A stretch of 64,000 nt of DNA from Methanocella paludicola SANAE. GTDB taxonomy: Archaea; Halobacteriota; Methanocellia; Methanocellales; Methanocellaceae. The stretch spans positions 1,651,501 through 1,715,500 of the forward strand of contig NC_013665.1 in assembly GCF_000011005.1 (NCBI RefSeq). Reading direction: 5' to 3'. This document shows, one piece after another, positions 27,264 through 35,867 of this stretch (position 1 is the stretch's first letter; each line of letters opens with the position of its first letter). The position numbers and the translations under genes were made by a program. The notes below the pieces were generated by a model that was not told the origin of the DNA, made no database searches, and saw only the letters and a program-made list of their open reading frames with translations.

Positions 27264-28433
27264 ATGCCTGACGAAAATGCGGAGCGCAAGAGGCTCGATA
27301 AGATACACAATTTTTGCAGAGAGCGGCTCGACCCTATCGTAAAGGGCATACTCACAGGCTCTCCCATCCCACAGTTCGTCATCGACAAGAACCACAAGGT
27401 CATATCCTGGAACACCGCCCTGGAAAAATACAGCGGCATCAAGGCCGAGGACATCATTGGTACCGACTGCCAGTGGAAGGCGTTCTATAAGAATAAGAGG
27501 CCCTGCATGGCCGACCTGCTCGTGGACGGCGCCATAAGCGAAATACCCAGGTGGTATGACGGCAACTACAGCCGTTCTGAGCTGGTGGAGGGCGCATACG
27601 CGGCCACGGGCATATTCCCCGAACTCGGGGAAGGCGGGAAGTGGCTTTATTTCACGGCGGCCGTTATACGAGACGAGGAAGGGGCCATTATCGGCGCGGT
27701 GGAAACGCTCGAGGACATCACCGATCGCAAGCGTGCGGAAGAACAGCTACAGGAGGCAAAGAGGCAGGCTGAGATGTACCTGGAGCTCATGGGCCATGAT
27801 ATCAACAACATGAATCAAATAGGCATCGGCTATCTCGAGCTGGCGCTCAGCAGCCCGGGCCTCGACGAGGCCGTAAAGCACAAGATCGAAAAGGCCCTGG
27901 AGTCGCTGGATAACAGCTCCAGGCTGATCGGGAACGTGCAAAAGCTCCAGCTGATCCCCGAGATGACCCTGGAAAGGGTTGACGCCGGGATAATGCTGGG
28001 AGAGGTTTGTGCCCAGTTCGTCGGCGCCCCCGGCAAAGCCGTGACGATCAATTGCGCCGCCAGGCCTGGCAGTTTTGTAATGGCGAACGTTCTGCTCAGG
28101 GACGTGTTCATGAATATCATCGGGAACGCGATCAAGCATTCTACCGGCCCTTTGACGATTAACGTTAGTATCGACAAAGTCACGAAGGAAGGCCGAGACT
28201 TTTATAAGGTGTCCATCGAGGATAACGGCCCGGGCATATCGCCAGAGCTTAAAGAACGGTTATTTACCAGGTTCCAGCGCGGGCCGACGCGTGTGGCGGG
28301 AAAGGGCCTGGGCCTGTATCTCGTAAAGTCCCTGGTCGATAGCTATCATGGGACTGTGTGGGCCGAGGACCGTGTGTCCGGGGATTATAAAAAAGGCAGT
28401 CGTTTCGTGATCTTGCTGCCCGCCATGAATTAA
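27264..28433 (+). CDS. PAS-domain sensor histidine kinase
   Basis: 389 residues, cytoplasmic. A PAS domain spans about 30-155 (FVIDKNHKVISWNTALEKYSG ... VETLEDITDRKRAEE). The phospho-acceptor helix has ELMGHDINNMNQIG with the His near residue 178. The ATPase domain shows NIIGNAIKHS, EDNGPGISPELK and GKGLGLYLVKS. This DIN-type H-box is common in methanogen kinases. No response regulator is adjacent; a single-domain receiver lies 13 kb upstream. Confidence 0.92.
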   Translation: MPDENAERKRLDKIHNFCRERLDPIVKGILTGSPIPQFVIDKNHKVISWNTALEKYSGIKAEDIIGTDCQWKAFYKNKRPCMADLLVDGAISEIPRWYDGNYSRSELVEGAYAATGIFPELGEGGKWLYFTAAVIRDEEGAIIGAVETLEDITDRKRAEEQLQEAKRQAEMYLELMGHDINNMNQIGIGYLELALSSPGLDEAVKHKIEKALESLDNSSRLIGNVQKLQLIPEMTLERVDAGIMLGEVCAQFVGAPGKAVTINCAARPGSFVMANVLLRDVFMNIIGNAIKHSTGPLTINVSIDKVTKEGRDFYKVSIEDNGPGISPELKERLFTRFQRGPTRVAGKGLGLYLVKSLVDSYHGTVWAEDRVSGDYKKGSRFVILLPAMN

Positions 28434-28440
28434 AAATTAA

Positions 28441-28960
28441 GGTTCTTGTGCGTTTTTGGGATGATATATTGCTTTGGCTGATGCCTTCGCTCGTTTTTAT
28501 GTTATGCCGTCGTTGAGTATTCCAACCACAGGGGCACGGAGAGCGCTGAGTTTCACGGAGTTTTCTTATAAATGGAGGCTCGGAGGGCACAGGGGACGGG
28601 TTTATAACTTTCCCGGGGCACGGAGTTGAAAGAGGCACTGGCGAGGATAAACCGCATTATTGTTTATTGGTCAACCGGGCCTCAATAAACTCTGTGCCCC
28701 AGGCAAACTAATAAACCGGGCTCTGAGCTCTCTGAGTCTCAAATTATTAAAAAATAACTCTGTGTAACTCCCGTGCGCTCCGTGCCCCTGTGGTTGGACC
28801 ACTCAACGACGGCATAACTAGAAAAGGATAAAAAACGCGTATGAGCCGTGGGCTCGTGCATAATAGATGAAAATTTCTCGAAATTGAAAATATCCTTTGA
28901 TATCTCCTCTTTTCGAGAATCTTTCATAGGAAATATTCATCCCAAAACCGCGGAAGAATC
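28441..28960. repeat. Long imperfect palindrome, family A copy 3, with insertion
   Basis: Same family as the elements at 1.27 and 19.65 kb, with the right arm ending at the CATCCCAAAACCGCGG tail. In this copy about 95 bp interrupt the right arm between GGATAAAAAA and ATATTCATCCC. It begins 8 bp after the kinase stop and accounts for the gap 28434-28968. Confidence 0.8.
28837..28932. repeat. Small palindromic insertion inside family A copy 3
   Basis: About 95 bp absent from the other two family A copies. Near-perfect terminal arms lie at 28867-28883 (ATGAAAATTTCTCGAAA) and 28910-28927 (TTTTCGAGAATCTTTCAT), preceded by a GAGCCGTGGGCTC hairpin. It looks like a small non-autonomous element that moved in. 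Confidence 0.6.
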
Positions 28961-28968
28961 AAAATTAA

Positions 28969-29757
28969 TTAAAACTTATTGGAAAAAGCGAGTAAGACGA
29001 GCGCAGTCGTTCCCGGGTCAGACGGCGTATCGACGATCTTACCGAACCCCCCATCAGCGTTTTGCACGGCGGGTAGCCATTCCTCTATGACCGATGAGAT
29101 CTCTTCCTCTTCCAGCGCTTTTAGCGTTCCAAGCAGGGACGCTACGTCGGAGATACGGCCGTCACCGATCGAATCCCGGGCGACGGTCCACGAGTACTCG
29201 ATGAACTTTTCCTTAATGACATCGTCGAGATAGCCGATGCGCATCAGGTTGAGGACCGGGCCGTAGACATGGGTTACTGGCTCGTCCTCAAAAGACAGGG
29301 ACTTTACATATTCCATCGAGTAGTCGAGCCCTTTAGCGAATCTGCGGATGCCGCTAAGATAAAAAGTATGGAGCGCCCGCAGGCACAGGGTGGTCGTAAA
29401 TCCCTTCTTATGGGCGTTAGGGCCCCATGAGCCATCCTCATTCTGGTTCTCCAGGAGCCACATGATGCCCTTACTGATGGGTAAGCTTGCCTTCCCGTAA
29501 TCAAAACGATTCAGGACGATCATGGTATAGGCGGTGTTCGCAGCGTCCGTATAGGTCCCGGGCTTTCGCCCGAAATGGCCGTCGGGCTCCTGTGTGCTTT
29601 CCAGGTACTTCAGGCCCTTGATGATAATATCCTCGGGCGCATGACCTTGAAGAGCGTATAGCGCCCTGGCACAGATCACCGGCTCACCACGGCCCCAGGA
29701 GCCATCGTGCAATTGAGAACTGCTGAGATACTCCCTTGTCAGGTCTTGTGTATCCAT
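28969..29757 (-). CDS. Prenyltransferase/squalene cyclase repeat protein
   Basis: 262 residues with repeats of the terpenoid-cyclase alpha-alpha barrel: LHDGSWGRG near the start, QEPDGHFGRK, QNEDGSWGPN and QNADGGFGK near the end, spaced about 50-100 residues apart. The protein is shorter than true cyclases and lacks an obvious DxDD catalytic motif, so an enzymatic cyclase role is doubtful. No signal peptide. It lies 2 bp after the alpha/beta hydrolase gene and is probably cotranscribed. Confidence 0.75.
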   Translation of the reverse strand: MDTQDLTREYLSSSQLHDGSWGRGEPVICARALYALQGHAPEDIIIKGLKYLESTQEPDGHFGRKPGTYTDAANTAYTMIVLNRFDYGKASLPISKGIMWLLENQNEDGSWGPNAHKKGFTTTLCLRALHTFYLSGIRRFAKGLDYSMEYVKSLSFEDEPVTHVYGPVLNLMRIGYLDDVIKEKFIEYSWTVARDSIGDGRISDVASLLGTLKALEEEEISSVIEEWLPAVQNADGGFGKIVDTPSDPGTTALVLLAFSNKF

Positions 29758-29759
29758 GA

Positions 29760-30719
29760 CTATCGACCCAGCATGCCGATCAGCTCTTGATGGACGTCGT
29801 CAGCGATCACCGGGCTCCAGAGGCCGTGGACAGAGCCATTATACTGGTGCCACGCTTTGGGCTCTAAAGCCTTATCGTAGAGCGCCTTACCGTCCGCCAT
29901 CAGCGTCACGGAGTCATTATCAAACTGGAACATGGCGATCTTACGCGGAGTCAGGCTGTCCAGATATTTCGAGGGCATAACGGCATTAATGAAGCGAGTG
30001 GCATTGGCGTCCGACGTATCGTTAAAGTCAAAATCGCTTGCGCTTATTGTGACGACGCCCTTGAATGACGGCTCAATGCCGGCGGCCACGATGGCCCACA
30101 TGCCGCCAATACTCTCGCCGAGAATGCTCACATTATTGCCGTCGAGATCGCTCCTGGACTTCACATAATCCAGGCCTTTCAGCGCATCGTAGACCTGCTT
30201 GTACTGGGCCGGGTCGCCGCCGCTCTCGAACTTCCCGAAGCCGGTAGCCCAGTCATTCTGGGCATCGCCGCCGGTATCGCCAATGCCGCGGGCGTCCAGT
30301 GTCAGCGACGCGTAGCCCATGTTGCACAGCGCCACGGCTGTCGCCTCGTCAGCCTCTTTCGTGATCGATGCCGCAGGCATCACGACGACAACGGGGGGCT
30401 TCGTAACATTCTTTGGTACTCGTAAAAGCGCAAAGACATTATCCCCGAAGCTCTCATAAACGATCTTCTGGAGCGTGTAATTATTAGCCGATTCAGTCGA
30501 GACGACGCGGCCGTTGACGGGCCCACGGTCGCTGAAGTTCAGCTTACCCGAGGAATCGATATACCATAGCTTCAGGTTCTTGTCCAGCGAAACCTGATTC
30601 ATCCAAGCGAATAAAAAAAAGCCAACGACGACGACAAGCACTATCGAGCCGATAACCGCATAAAGACGGGTCTTTTTATGCTGCTTCTGCCGTTTTTCTT
30701 CAATTCTCTTTTTCGACAC
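29760..30719 (-). CDS. Membrane-anchored alpha/beta hydrolase
   Basis: 319 residues. A basic N-terminus (residues 1-20) and one membrane segment (about 22-45) anchor an extracytoplasmic hydrolase domain. The nucleophile elbow is ILGESIGGM (GxSxG) at about 192-200, with the Asp and His expected in FQFDNDSVTLM and NGSVHGLWSP. It resembles acyl-peptidase/dienelactone hydrolase relatives. Substrate unknown. It precedes the prenyltransferase-repeat gene by 2 bp. Confidence 0.82.
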   Translation of the reverse strand: MSKKRIEEKRQKQHKKTRLYAVIGSIVLVVVVGFFLFAWMNQVSLDKNLKLWYIDSSGKLNFSDRGPVNGRVVSTESANNYTLQKIVYESFGDNVFALLRVPKNVTKPPVVVVMPAASITKEADEATAVALCNMGYASLTLDARGIGDTGGDAQNDWATGFGKFESGGDPAQYKQVYDALKGLDYVKSRSDLDGNNVSILGESIGGMWAIVAAGIEPSFKGVVTISASDFDFNDTSDANATRFINAVMPSKYLDSLTPRKIAMFQFDNDSVTLMADGKALYDKALEPKAWHQYNGSVHGLWSPVIADDVHQELIGMLGR

Positions 30720-30764
30720 GGCCTACTATTTTGGCGGCTCTTAAAATAAGCCTTTTGGGAGGCG

Positions 30765-31886
30765 CTATTTTTCTATTATCGTTTCGTCGATCTTCATGCC
30801 GAAGTGCCGCCCCGTGCTCTCCACCCGTACGAGCACCTTATCCCCCGCCTTCAGCTTCGTTACGGGTATGGAGCCCCCATCCGCGCCGACGAGCTTGATG
30901 GTCTCGGCGTTCTGGAGGATCGCGGATACGGGCTTTCCATCGGCCTCGGCCTCAACGTACAGGAGGGGCCTCCGCTCGATCTTCACGCGGCCTACTGTCG
31001 CTTTCCTGGCTTCCCCGTCCTTATCGATGATCAGCGCAGGGTCGCCGCTCTTTAGCTCAGAAAGGTATCGCGTCTTTTCATCGACGAGCACATACTCGTG
31101 TACGGCCCCGGCGTTGACGCGGAAAGGCCTGCTGGCCACATACGGGCTTTCCTCGGCCTCCGACTGTATCAGGAACAGCCCGCCGGACTGGTTGCCGATG
31201 AGCATGCCCTCGCCCGGCCTCATTAATGAGCACGTATCGATACACACTCTATCGCCCATTCCGGCCTCTTTTATGTCCTTGATCGTCGCCGCCATCAGCG
31301 ACAGCTTTTCCCGCTTAGAGGCGACCGCCTTAGCGATACTTTTGATCTTAGCAGGGCTAGCACGGACCAGTATCCCGTCGGCGCCCTTCTCCAGCGTCTG
31401 CAGTGCCACCGATGCCTCTTCAGCGCTCTCCGCCCGGGCGATGATCTTCACATGTGATCCCTGCAGCTCCGCTATAAGATTCTCCAGGGGAATGACCTTC
31501 CAGTCCTTACCCTCGATAATTAGATGATCGCAGACCTTGCCCAGCATGGCTGCAAGCCGCTCATACTCTTTGCCCTGCAGGCTCACGAACGCTGCGACGG
31601 GCTTTCCCTTCTTTTTCAGCTCTTTAGCCCTGGCCAGGTCTTTAGAATCCTGAAGCTTCTCCGGAAGTGGCGTAGTGCCGTCGCCCTCGGAGCCGATACC
31701 CACGGTAAGGATGTCCACACCGGACCCAAAGCCGGCGACCTTGATCTTACCCAGTTCCCTGATCCGGTCAGAAAATTCGGCATTCGCAAGGATCGCATCG
31801 GCGCCGGACTCGAGCGCGGCAGTCACCTTATCCTTCGCCTCACTCCACGAGTCCTGAAAGACGTCGACCCAGACAAGCTTACTCAT
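30765..31886 (-). CDS. aroB': 3-dehydroquinate synthase type II (AroB')
   Basis: 373 residues of the archaeal-type dehydroquinate synthase family (COG1465). It starts [14 protein letters not shown] and contains [21 protein letters not shown] and [15 protein letters not shown], which are typical. It makes 3-dehydroquinate from 2-amino-3,7-dideoxy-D-threo-hept-6-ulosonate, entering aromatic amino acid synthesis without the erythrose-4-phosphate route. It overlaps the aroA' gene by 4 bp. Confidence 0.93.
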   Translation of the reverse strand: MSKLVWVDVFQDSWSEAKDKVTAALESGADAILANAEFSDRIRELGKIKVAGFGSGVDILTVGIGSEGDGTTPLPEKLQDSKDLARAKELKKKGKPVAAFVSLQGKEYERLAAMLGKVCDHLIIEGKDWKVIPLENLIAELQGSHVKIIARAESAEEASVALQTLEKGADGILVRASPAKIKSIAKAVASKREKLSLMAATIKDIKEAGMGDRVCIDTCSLMRPGEGMLIGNQSGGLFLIQSEAEESPYVASRPFRVNAGAVHEYVLVDEKTRYLSELKSGDPALIIDKDGEARKATVGRVKIERRPLLYVEAEADGKPVSAILQNAETIKLVGADGGSIPVTKLKAGDKVLVRVESTGRHFGMKIDETIIEK

Positions 31887-32680
31887 CGCATCTCCTTAAA
31901 GGCGTCCGCCGCCGTCCAGCCCTCGTGGACGACCCGGGAGATAGCCCTTGTTATAGTGGTTGGGGATTCATGCTGAAATACGTTTCTGCCGATAGCCGCC
32001 CCCCTCGCCCCGGCGCCGATGGCCTCCTCGATCATCTGTAATAATTCGATGTCCGAGCCCATCTTCGGGCCGCCGGCGATGATAATGGGAACGGGGCACC
32101 CTTTTACCACTTCTTTGAACGTGTCGGGACTGCCTGTGTAGTTGGTCTTGACAACGTCGGCGCCCAGCTCGGCGCCGGCCCGGGCAGCGTGAGCCACCAC
32201 TTCGGGGTCGTGCTGGTTCTTGATGGAAGCGCCACGCGGGTACATCATGGCTATCAGGGGAATGCCCCAGAAAGCGCAGCGCTCTGCCGTGCACCCCAAA
32301 ATTTTAAGCTGGTCGCTCTCGGTATCGCTGCCAACGTTGATGTGGACGCTCACGGCGTCGGCGCCCATCTTCATACACTCCTCAACGGTACATACCTGCA
32401 CCTTATTGTTGGGATCGGGCGCGAGCGAGGTCGAGGCGCTCATATGCACGATGAGGCCGATGTCGCGGCCGTAGCCCCTGTGGCCGTGGGGCACCATGCC
32501 TTTCTGCATTAAGACAGCATTTGCGCCGCCTTCCGCCACCTTCTCCACCGTATCCGCCAGGTCCGTGATGCCTTTCACCGGCCCTATGGATATGCCGTGG
32601 TCCACCGGGATTATCAGGCTGTTCCCGCTTTTTCTATCCTTTATTCGCTCGAATCTTATGCGCTTACCGATCGTCATCAT
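31883..32680 (-). CDS. aroA': 2-amino-3,7-dideoxy-D-threo-hept-6-ulosonate synthase (AroA')
   Basis: 265 residues of the class I FBP aldolase-like archaeal family. [14 protein letters not shown], the Schiff-base lysine region [12 protein letters not shown] and [12 protein letters not shown] are visible. It joins the first two precursors of the archaeal shikimate route. The ATG at 32680 (or the next codon, 32677) is preferred over an earlier in-frame ATG because GGTG lies seven bases upstream and homology begins with [11 protein letters not shown]. It overlaps aroB' by 4 bp. Confidence 0.92.
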   Translation of the reverse strand: MMTIGKRIRFERIKDRKSGNSLIIPVDHGISIGPVKGITDLADTVEKVAEGGANAVLMQKGMVPHGHRGYGRDIGLIVHMSASTSLAPDPNNKVQVCTVEECMKMGADAVSVHINVGSDTESDQLKILGCTAERCAFWGIPLIAMMYPRGASIKNQHDPEVVAHAARAGAELGADVVKTNYTGSPDTFKEVVKGCPVPIIIAGGPKMGSDIELLQMIEEAIGAGARGAAIGRNVFQHESPTTITRAISRVVHEGWTAADAFKEMR

Positions 32681-32868
32681 TAATATGCACCATGCTAGTA
32701 TGTGCCATAGTAGCACGGTAAACTAAATAAATCTATCGCTTCCGGCCCGCGCCAAATATTACTAGAAAACGCTCGTTTTTACGGTGTAACGGCTCGCGCA
32801 CGCCGTTCGGCGGAAAATACGTGTAACGATTAAATCCGGGCACGGACTTTCCTCTAATGTGACCGGAT

Positions 32869-33585
32869 ATGGGGATACTTGACGATTTCATAAAGACGAT
32901 CAAAGGCCAGCGGTCCCAGTACAAAGCCGAGCAAAGGCAGGCCGAGATGGAAAAGATAGCGCGGGAGAACGAGGCAAAGGCGAAGGCGGCCCGGGAGCGG
33001 GAGTGGGCTGCCCGGGAGAACGAGGCGAAGCTCAAAGCCCAGCGGGAGCGCGAGTACATGGGCCAGAGCAAGACATCCGACAAGGGTTATGTTGGGGAAG
33101 TCGTGGACAGGATCAAGGAGCAGCGCCGTGAGTTCGAGGAAGCGCAGAAGGCGGGCGCCCCGAAAAAGCCGGAGACCGAGCGCGGCCCGATAGACGAGTT
33201 CGCCTACAGGATCAAGGAGCAGCGCCGTGAGTTCGAGGAGGCCTCGAAAGGCCCGAAGCCGGCCGCGAAACATGCCCCGACTCAGACTATCCAGGAGCAG
33301 AAGCCGGAGACTATCAAGGCTTATGGCCACACGTTCATGTACATGCCGGGCCAGACGCCGCACATCCTGTTCGACGAGCCGGGAAAATCCGTGTATATCG
33401 ATAACGTGGACGAGTACCTTAAGGCCGGGGGCAAGGTCGAGCAGCGGGAGATCACGGCCGCTATGGATCCTCAAATGTACAACATCTACACGAGCAAAGG
33501 AGGCCCTATCGGCCAGGCCCGATACTATAAGTCGGGCGATATCGTGATCAGCCTGGTGCCGGACCCCTTCAAGAACTACCGGTAA
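32869..33585 (+). CDS. Coiled-coil protein with duplicated RIKEQRREFEEA unit
   Basis: 238 residues, no signal peptide. Residues 10-65 are a charged helix rich in Lys, Arg, Glu and Ala. The unit RIKEQRREFEEA occurs twice, near residues 82 and 112, and the DNA for it is repeated exactly over about 30 bp. A basic Pro/Lys linker leads to a compact C-terminal domain (about 145-238, GHTFMYMPGQTPHILFDEPG). I recognise no named family. It starts 8 bases after a TATA-poor flank and stands alone. Confidence 0.7.
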   Translation: MGILDDFIKTIKGQRSQYKAEQRQAEMEKIARENEAKAKAAREREWAARENEAKLKAQREREYMGQSKTSDKGYVGEVVDRIKEQRREFEEAQKAGAPKKPETERGPIDEFAYRIKEQRREFEEASKGPKPAAKHAPTQTIQEQKPETIKAYGHTFMYMPGQTPHILFDEPGKSVYIDNVDEYLKAGGKVEQREITAAMDPQMYNIYTSKGGPIGQARYYKSGDIVISLVPDPFKNYR

Positions 33586-33640
33586 AAAGGCGTATGGAGG
33601 GGCCAAAAAAGCAAAACCTGTGAAAAAAATCCCTCACAAT

Positions 33641-33680
33641 ATGTTTTTTGAAAACATGTACAGCCAAATTATATAATATA
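33641..33680 (+). promoter_or_regulatory. Operator-like palindrome and TATA box of first PadR gene
   Basis: ATGTTTT (33641-33647) and AAAACAT (33651-33657) form a perfect 7-bp inverted repeat with a 3-nt spacer. A TATA-like run (ATTATATAATATA, about 33668-33680) follows, and the ATG is at 33701, so the transcript is probably leaderless. A matching arrangement precedes the second PadR gene at 35232. Confidence 0.7.
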
Positions 33681-33700
33681 CTCGATAATAATATCTAATC

Positions 33701-34219
33701 ATGTCCTCCGAAACTGCCGCATTCTTCGAGAACCCTACCAGGGCAAGCCTTAATTATCTCGTGCTCATGCTGCTGAAAAGCTCTCCCAAGCACGGGTACA
33801 TGCTCATGCAGGACATCGAGCGCCACACGGAAGGAGGCTGGAAGCCGTCGCATTCGGCCATATATAAGCTATTGAACGGTTTTGAAGAGGCGGGATACAT
33901 CACGTCCTGGGAAGAGAAGGATGGAGAAAGGGGCCGTAGGGTCTACAAGATCACCGAGAACGGCGAAAAGCTCATCGACGAGAGCGAGCGGGAGTTCGAG
34001 TTCTACATGAACGCCTTCATATCGTCGCTCCTCGAGGCGAAAGAGGATATCAAGCAGGACCACATCACCACGCTGCTTACTGAGAAGGGCAAGGAGATCA
34101 CGAAGTGCTTCGAGCCCCACAGGCGGTACCGTGTCCTCAGCAGGCTCAAGGCTTTCGTCGACAGCGAGTCTATACGCATCGATAAAGAACTTGAGTCCTT
34201 AAAGGAATTCGCCAATTGA
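33701..34219 (+). CDS. PadR family transcriptional regulator (first paralogue)
   Basis: 172 residues. The winged helix at about 15-90 contains SPKHGYMLMQDIERH, HSAIYKLLNGFEEAGYI and the wing EKDGERGRRVYKIT, matching PadR. A C-terminal helical dimerisation region follows. Its close paralogue lies at 35291, on the other side of a UbiA-type gene. Both genes have the same palindrome just upstream of a TATA box, suggesting autoregulation (inference). Confidence 0.9.
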   Translation: MSSETAAFFENPTRASLNYLVLMLLKSSPKHGYMLMQDIERHTEGGWKPSHSAIYKLLNGFEEAGYITSWEEKDGERGRRVYKITENGEKLIDESEREFEFYMNAFISSLLEAKEDIKQDHITTLLTEKGKEITKCFEPHRRYRVLSRLKAFVDSESIRIDKELESLKEFAN

Positions 34220-34265
34220 CAATAACGTCTGGTTTAAAATTATCTAATTTGAGGGGGGTAATAGG

Positions 34266-35189
34266 GTGGAACAGGTTAACGTTGAAAGCAGTGCCTACGC
34301 TCGCATCGCCGGCTTGTTGTTACGCTTTCAACGCCTGTTTTTCCAGGTCAAGGACGAGTTCATTTACGGCGGGTACCTGACCTCGCTGGGCTGTCCCGCC
34401 TTCGTCCTGTCCGTATCCCTGCTCCTGGGCCTTGCCGTCGACTGGCCGGTGCTTCTTATCGCATACCTGGTCCCGCTGGTCGTTTACAGCTATAATTATT
34501 ATGAAGAGCTCGAAAAGGACGTGGCCACCAATCCCGAGAGGTCCGGCCACCTGGGTAAAAAGGTAAAGCTCTACCCGGTCCTTTTTGGGGTCTATATGTC
34601 GCTTTTGATACTTTTGTTACTTCTTTTCGCTAACTACGTGTTCACTATTTTCGTCTTGATCTTGTTGTCCTGCGGGATACTGTACACGATCGTGTTCAAG
34701 GACCTTACAAAGCAGATCCCTGGCTTTAAAGGCGTCTACATCGCCGCCGTGTGGGCGCTGGCCGGAGCGTTCCTGTTCAACTTCCACTACTCCGTCACAT
34801 GGGGCGTTTTCTCGGTGCTGATGTTCAGCTTTATCTTTCTCAGGGGGATCATTAACGTGACCTTTTTCGACATTAAGGACGTCGAGAGTGACAGCGCCCG
34901 GGGCCTGAAGACGCTCCCAGTCCTCCTGGGCCGGGAGAAGACTCTAAAATTTTTAAACGTGCTGAACATTTTTTCTTTTATCCCTCTCATCCTTGGCGTT
35001 TATTTCAACATCATCCCTGCGTTCGGGCTGTCGCTGCTCGTCTTTTATTTTTACGACCTCTACTATCTGAGAAAAGCCAGAGTAGTTAACGATAAAAACC
35101 TCAGGATGATCTCCTATACACTTGCCGATGCCGAATTTATCATATGGCCCGTCGTGCTTCTCCTGGGCCGGGCTCTCATTGGATTTTAA
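34266..35189 (+). CDS. UbiA-type prenyltransferase
   Basis: 307 residues with about eight membrane segments. The second Asp-rich motif is intact (DIKDVESD, about 199-206). The first, normally NDxxDxxxD, reads NYYEELEKD, lacking its first two aspartates. Members join polyprenyl chains to aromatic or polar acceptors in quinone or lipid synthesis. The GTG start at 34266 has a GGGGGG run upstream. It lies between two PadR regulators, likely under their control. Confidence 0.82.
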   Translation: MEQVNVESSAYARIAGLLLRFQRLFFQVKDEFIYGGYLTSLGCPAFVLSVSLLLGLAVDWPVLLIAYLVPLVVYSYNYYEELEKDVATNPERSGHLGKKVKLYPVLFGVYMSLLILLLLLFANYVFTIFVLILLSCGILYTIVFKDLTKQIPGFKGVYIAAVWALAGAFLFNFHYSVTWGVFSVLMFSFIFLRGIINVTFFDIKDVESDSARGLKTLPVLLGREKTLKFLNVLNIFSFIPLILGVYFNIIPAFGLSLLVFYFYDLYYLRKARVVNDKNLRMISYTLADAEFIIWPVVLLLGRALIGF

Positions 35190-35231
35190 CCATAAGTCAT
35201 CTCAGAAACTGCTAAAAAAATCCCCCCACAT

Positions 35232-35266
35232 ATGATTTTCCAAAACATGTACTACCAAAATATAAA
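35232..35266 (+). promoter_or_regulatory. Operator-like palindrome and TATA box of second PadR gene
   Basis: ATGATTTT (35232-35239) and AAAACAT (35242-35248) repeat the palindrome seen before the first PadR gene. The flanking ACATGTAC-ACCAAAATATAAAA is also shared. A TATA run lies at 35257-35266, 25 bp before the ATG at 35291, implying a leaderless transcript. Confidence 0.68.
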
Positions 35267-35290
35267 ACGCCGGAATATATATTAACGATC

Positions 35291-35818
35291 ATGTCCGTGG
35301 CGATCCCCACGTTCTTTGAAAACCCCAGCAGAGCAAGCCTGAACTACTTCGTGCTGATGCTCCTCCGCACAAATCCGAAGCACGGGTACATGCTCATGCA
35401 GGACATCGAGCGCCACACTCAGGGCCACTGGAGACCATCCCACTCAGCCATCTATAAGCTCCTTAACCGCCTTGAGACCGACGGCTACATTACGTCATGG
35501 GAGGAGAAGGACGGGGAGAGGGTACGACGGGTATATCAAATATCTAAGGAAGGAGTAGCGCTCCTCGAGGCGAGCGACAGGGATTTCGAGTCGTTCATCA
35601 ACGCCTTCATTTCTTCCCTGCTGGAAGCAGAGAGAGTGAATCCCGACCATTTGACTATTCTGCTGACGAAGAAAGGTAAGGCGCTTATGAACGCTCTCGA
35701 GCCCGACGAAAAGCTGAAGGCCCTGGCCAAGCTGAAGGCCTTCATGGACGCCGAATATGCCCGCGTATGCAAGGATTATGAGGAATGCCTTAAGAGCGCT
35801 AAGCCGCCTTCGACTTAG
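35291..35818 (+). CDS. PadR family transcriptional regulator (second paralogue)
   Basis: 175 residues, closely similar to the protein at 33701 throughout the winged helix (HGYMLMQDIERHT, HSAIYKLLNR, ITSWEEKDGER) and diverging in the C-terminal helices. The two may form homo- or heterodimers on the shared palindrome. They flank a UbiA-type gene, so a membrane prenyl-lipid function may be what they control (inference). Confidence 0.9.
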   Translation: MSVAIPTFFENPSRASLNYFVLMLLRTNPKHGYMLMQDIERHTQGHWRPSHSAIYKLLNRLETDGYITSWEEKDGERVRRVYQISKEGVALLEASDRDFESFINAFISSLLEAERVNPDHLTILLTKKGKALMNALEPDEKLKALAKLKAFMDAEYARVCKDYEECLKSAKPPST

Positions 35819-35867
35819 CGTATTTTATGATTATAGTTAAATATACGTCGTACTAATTTTGTTACTG

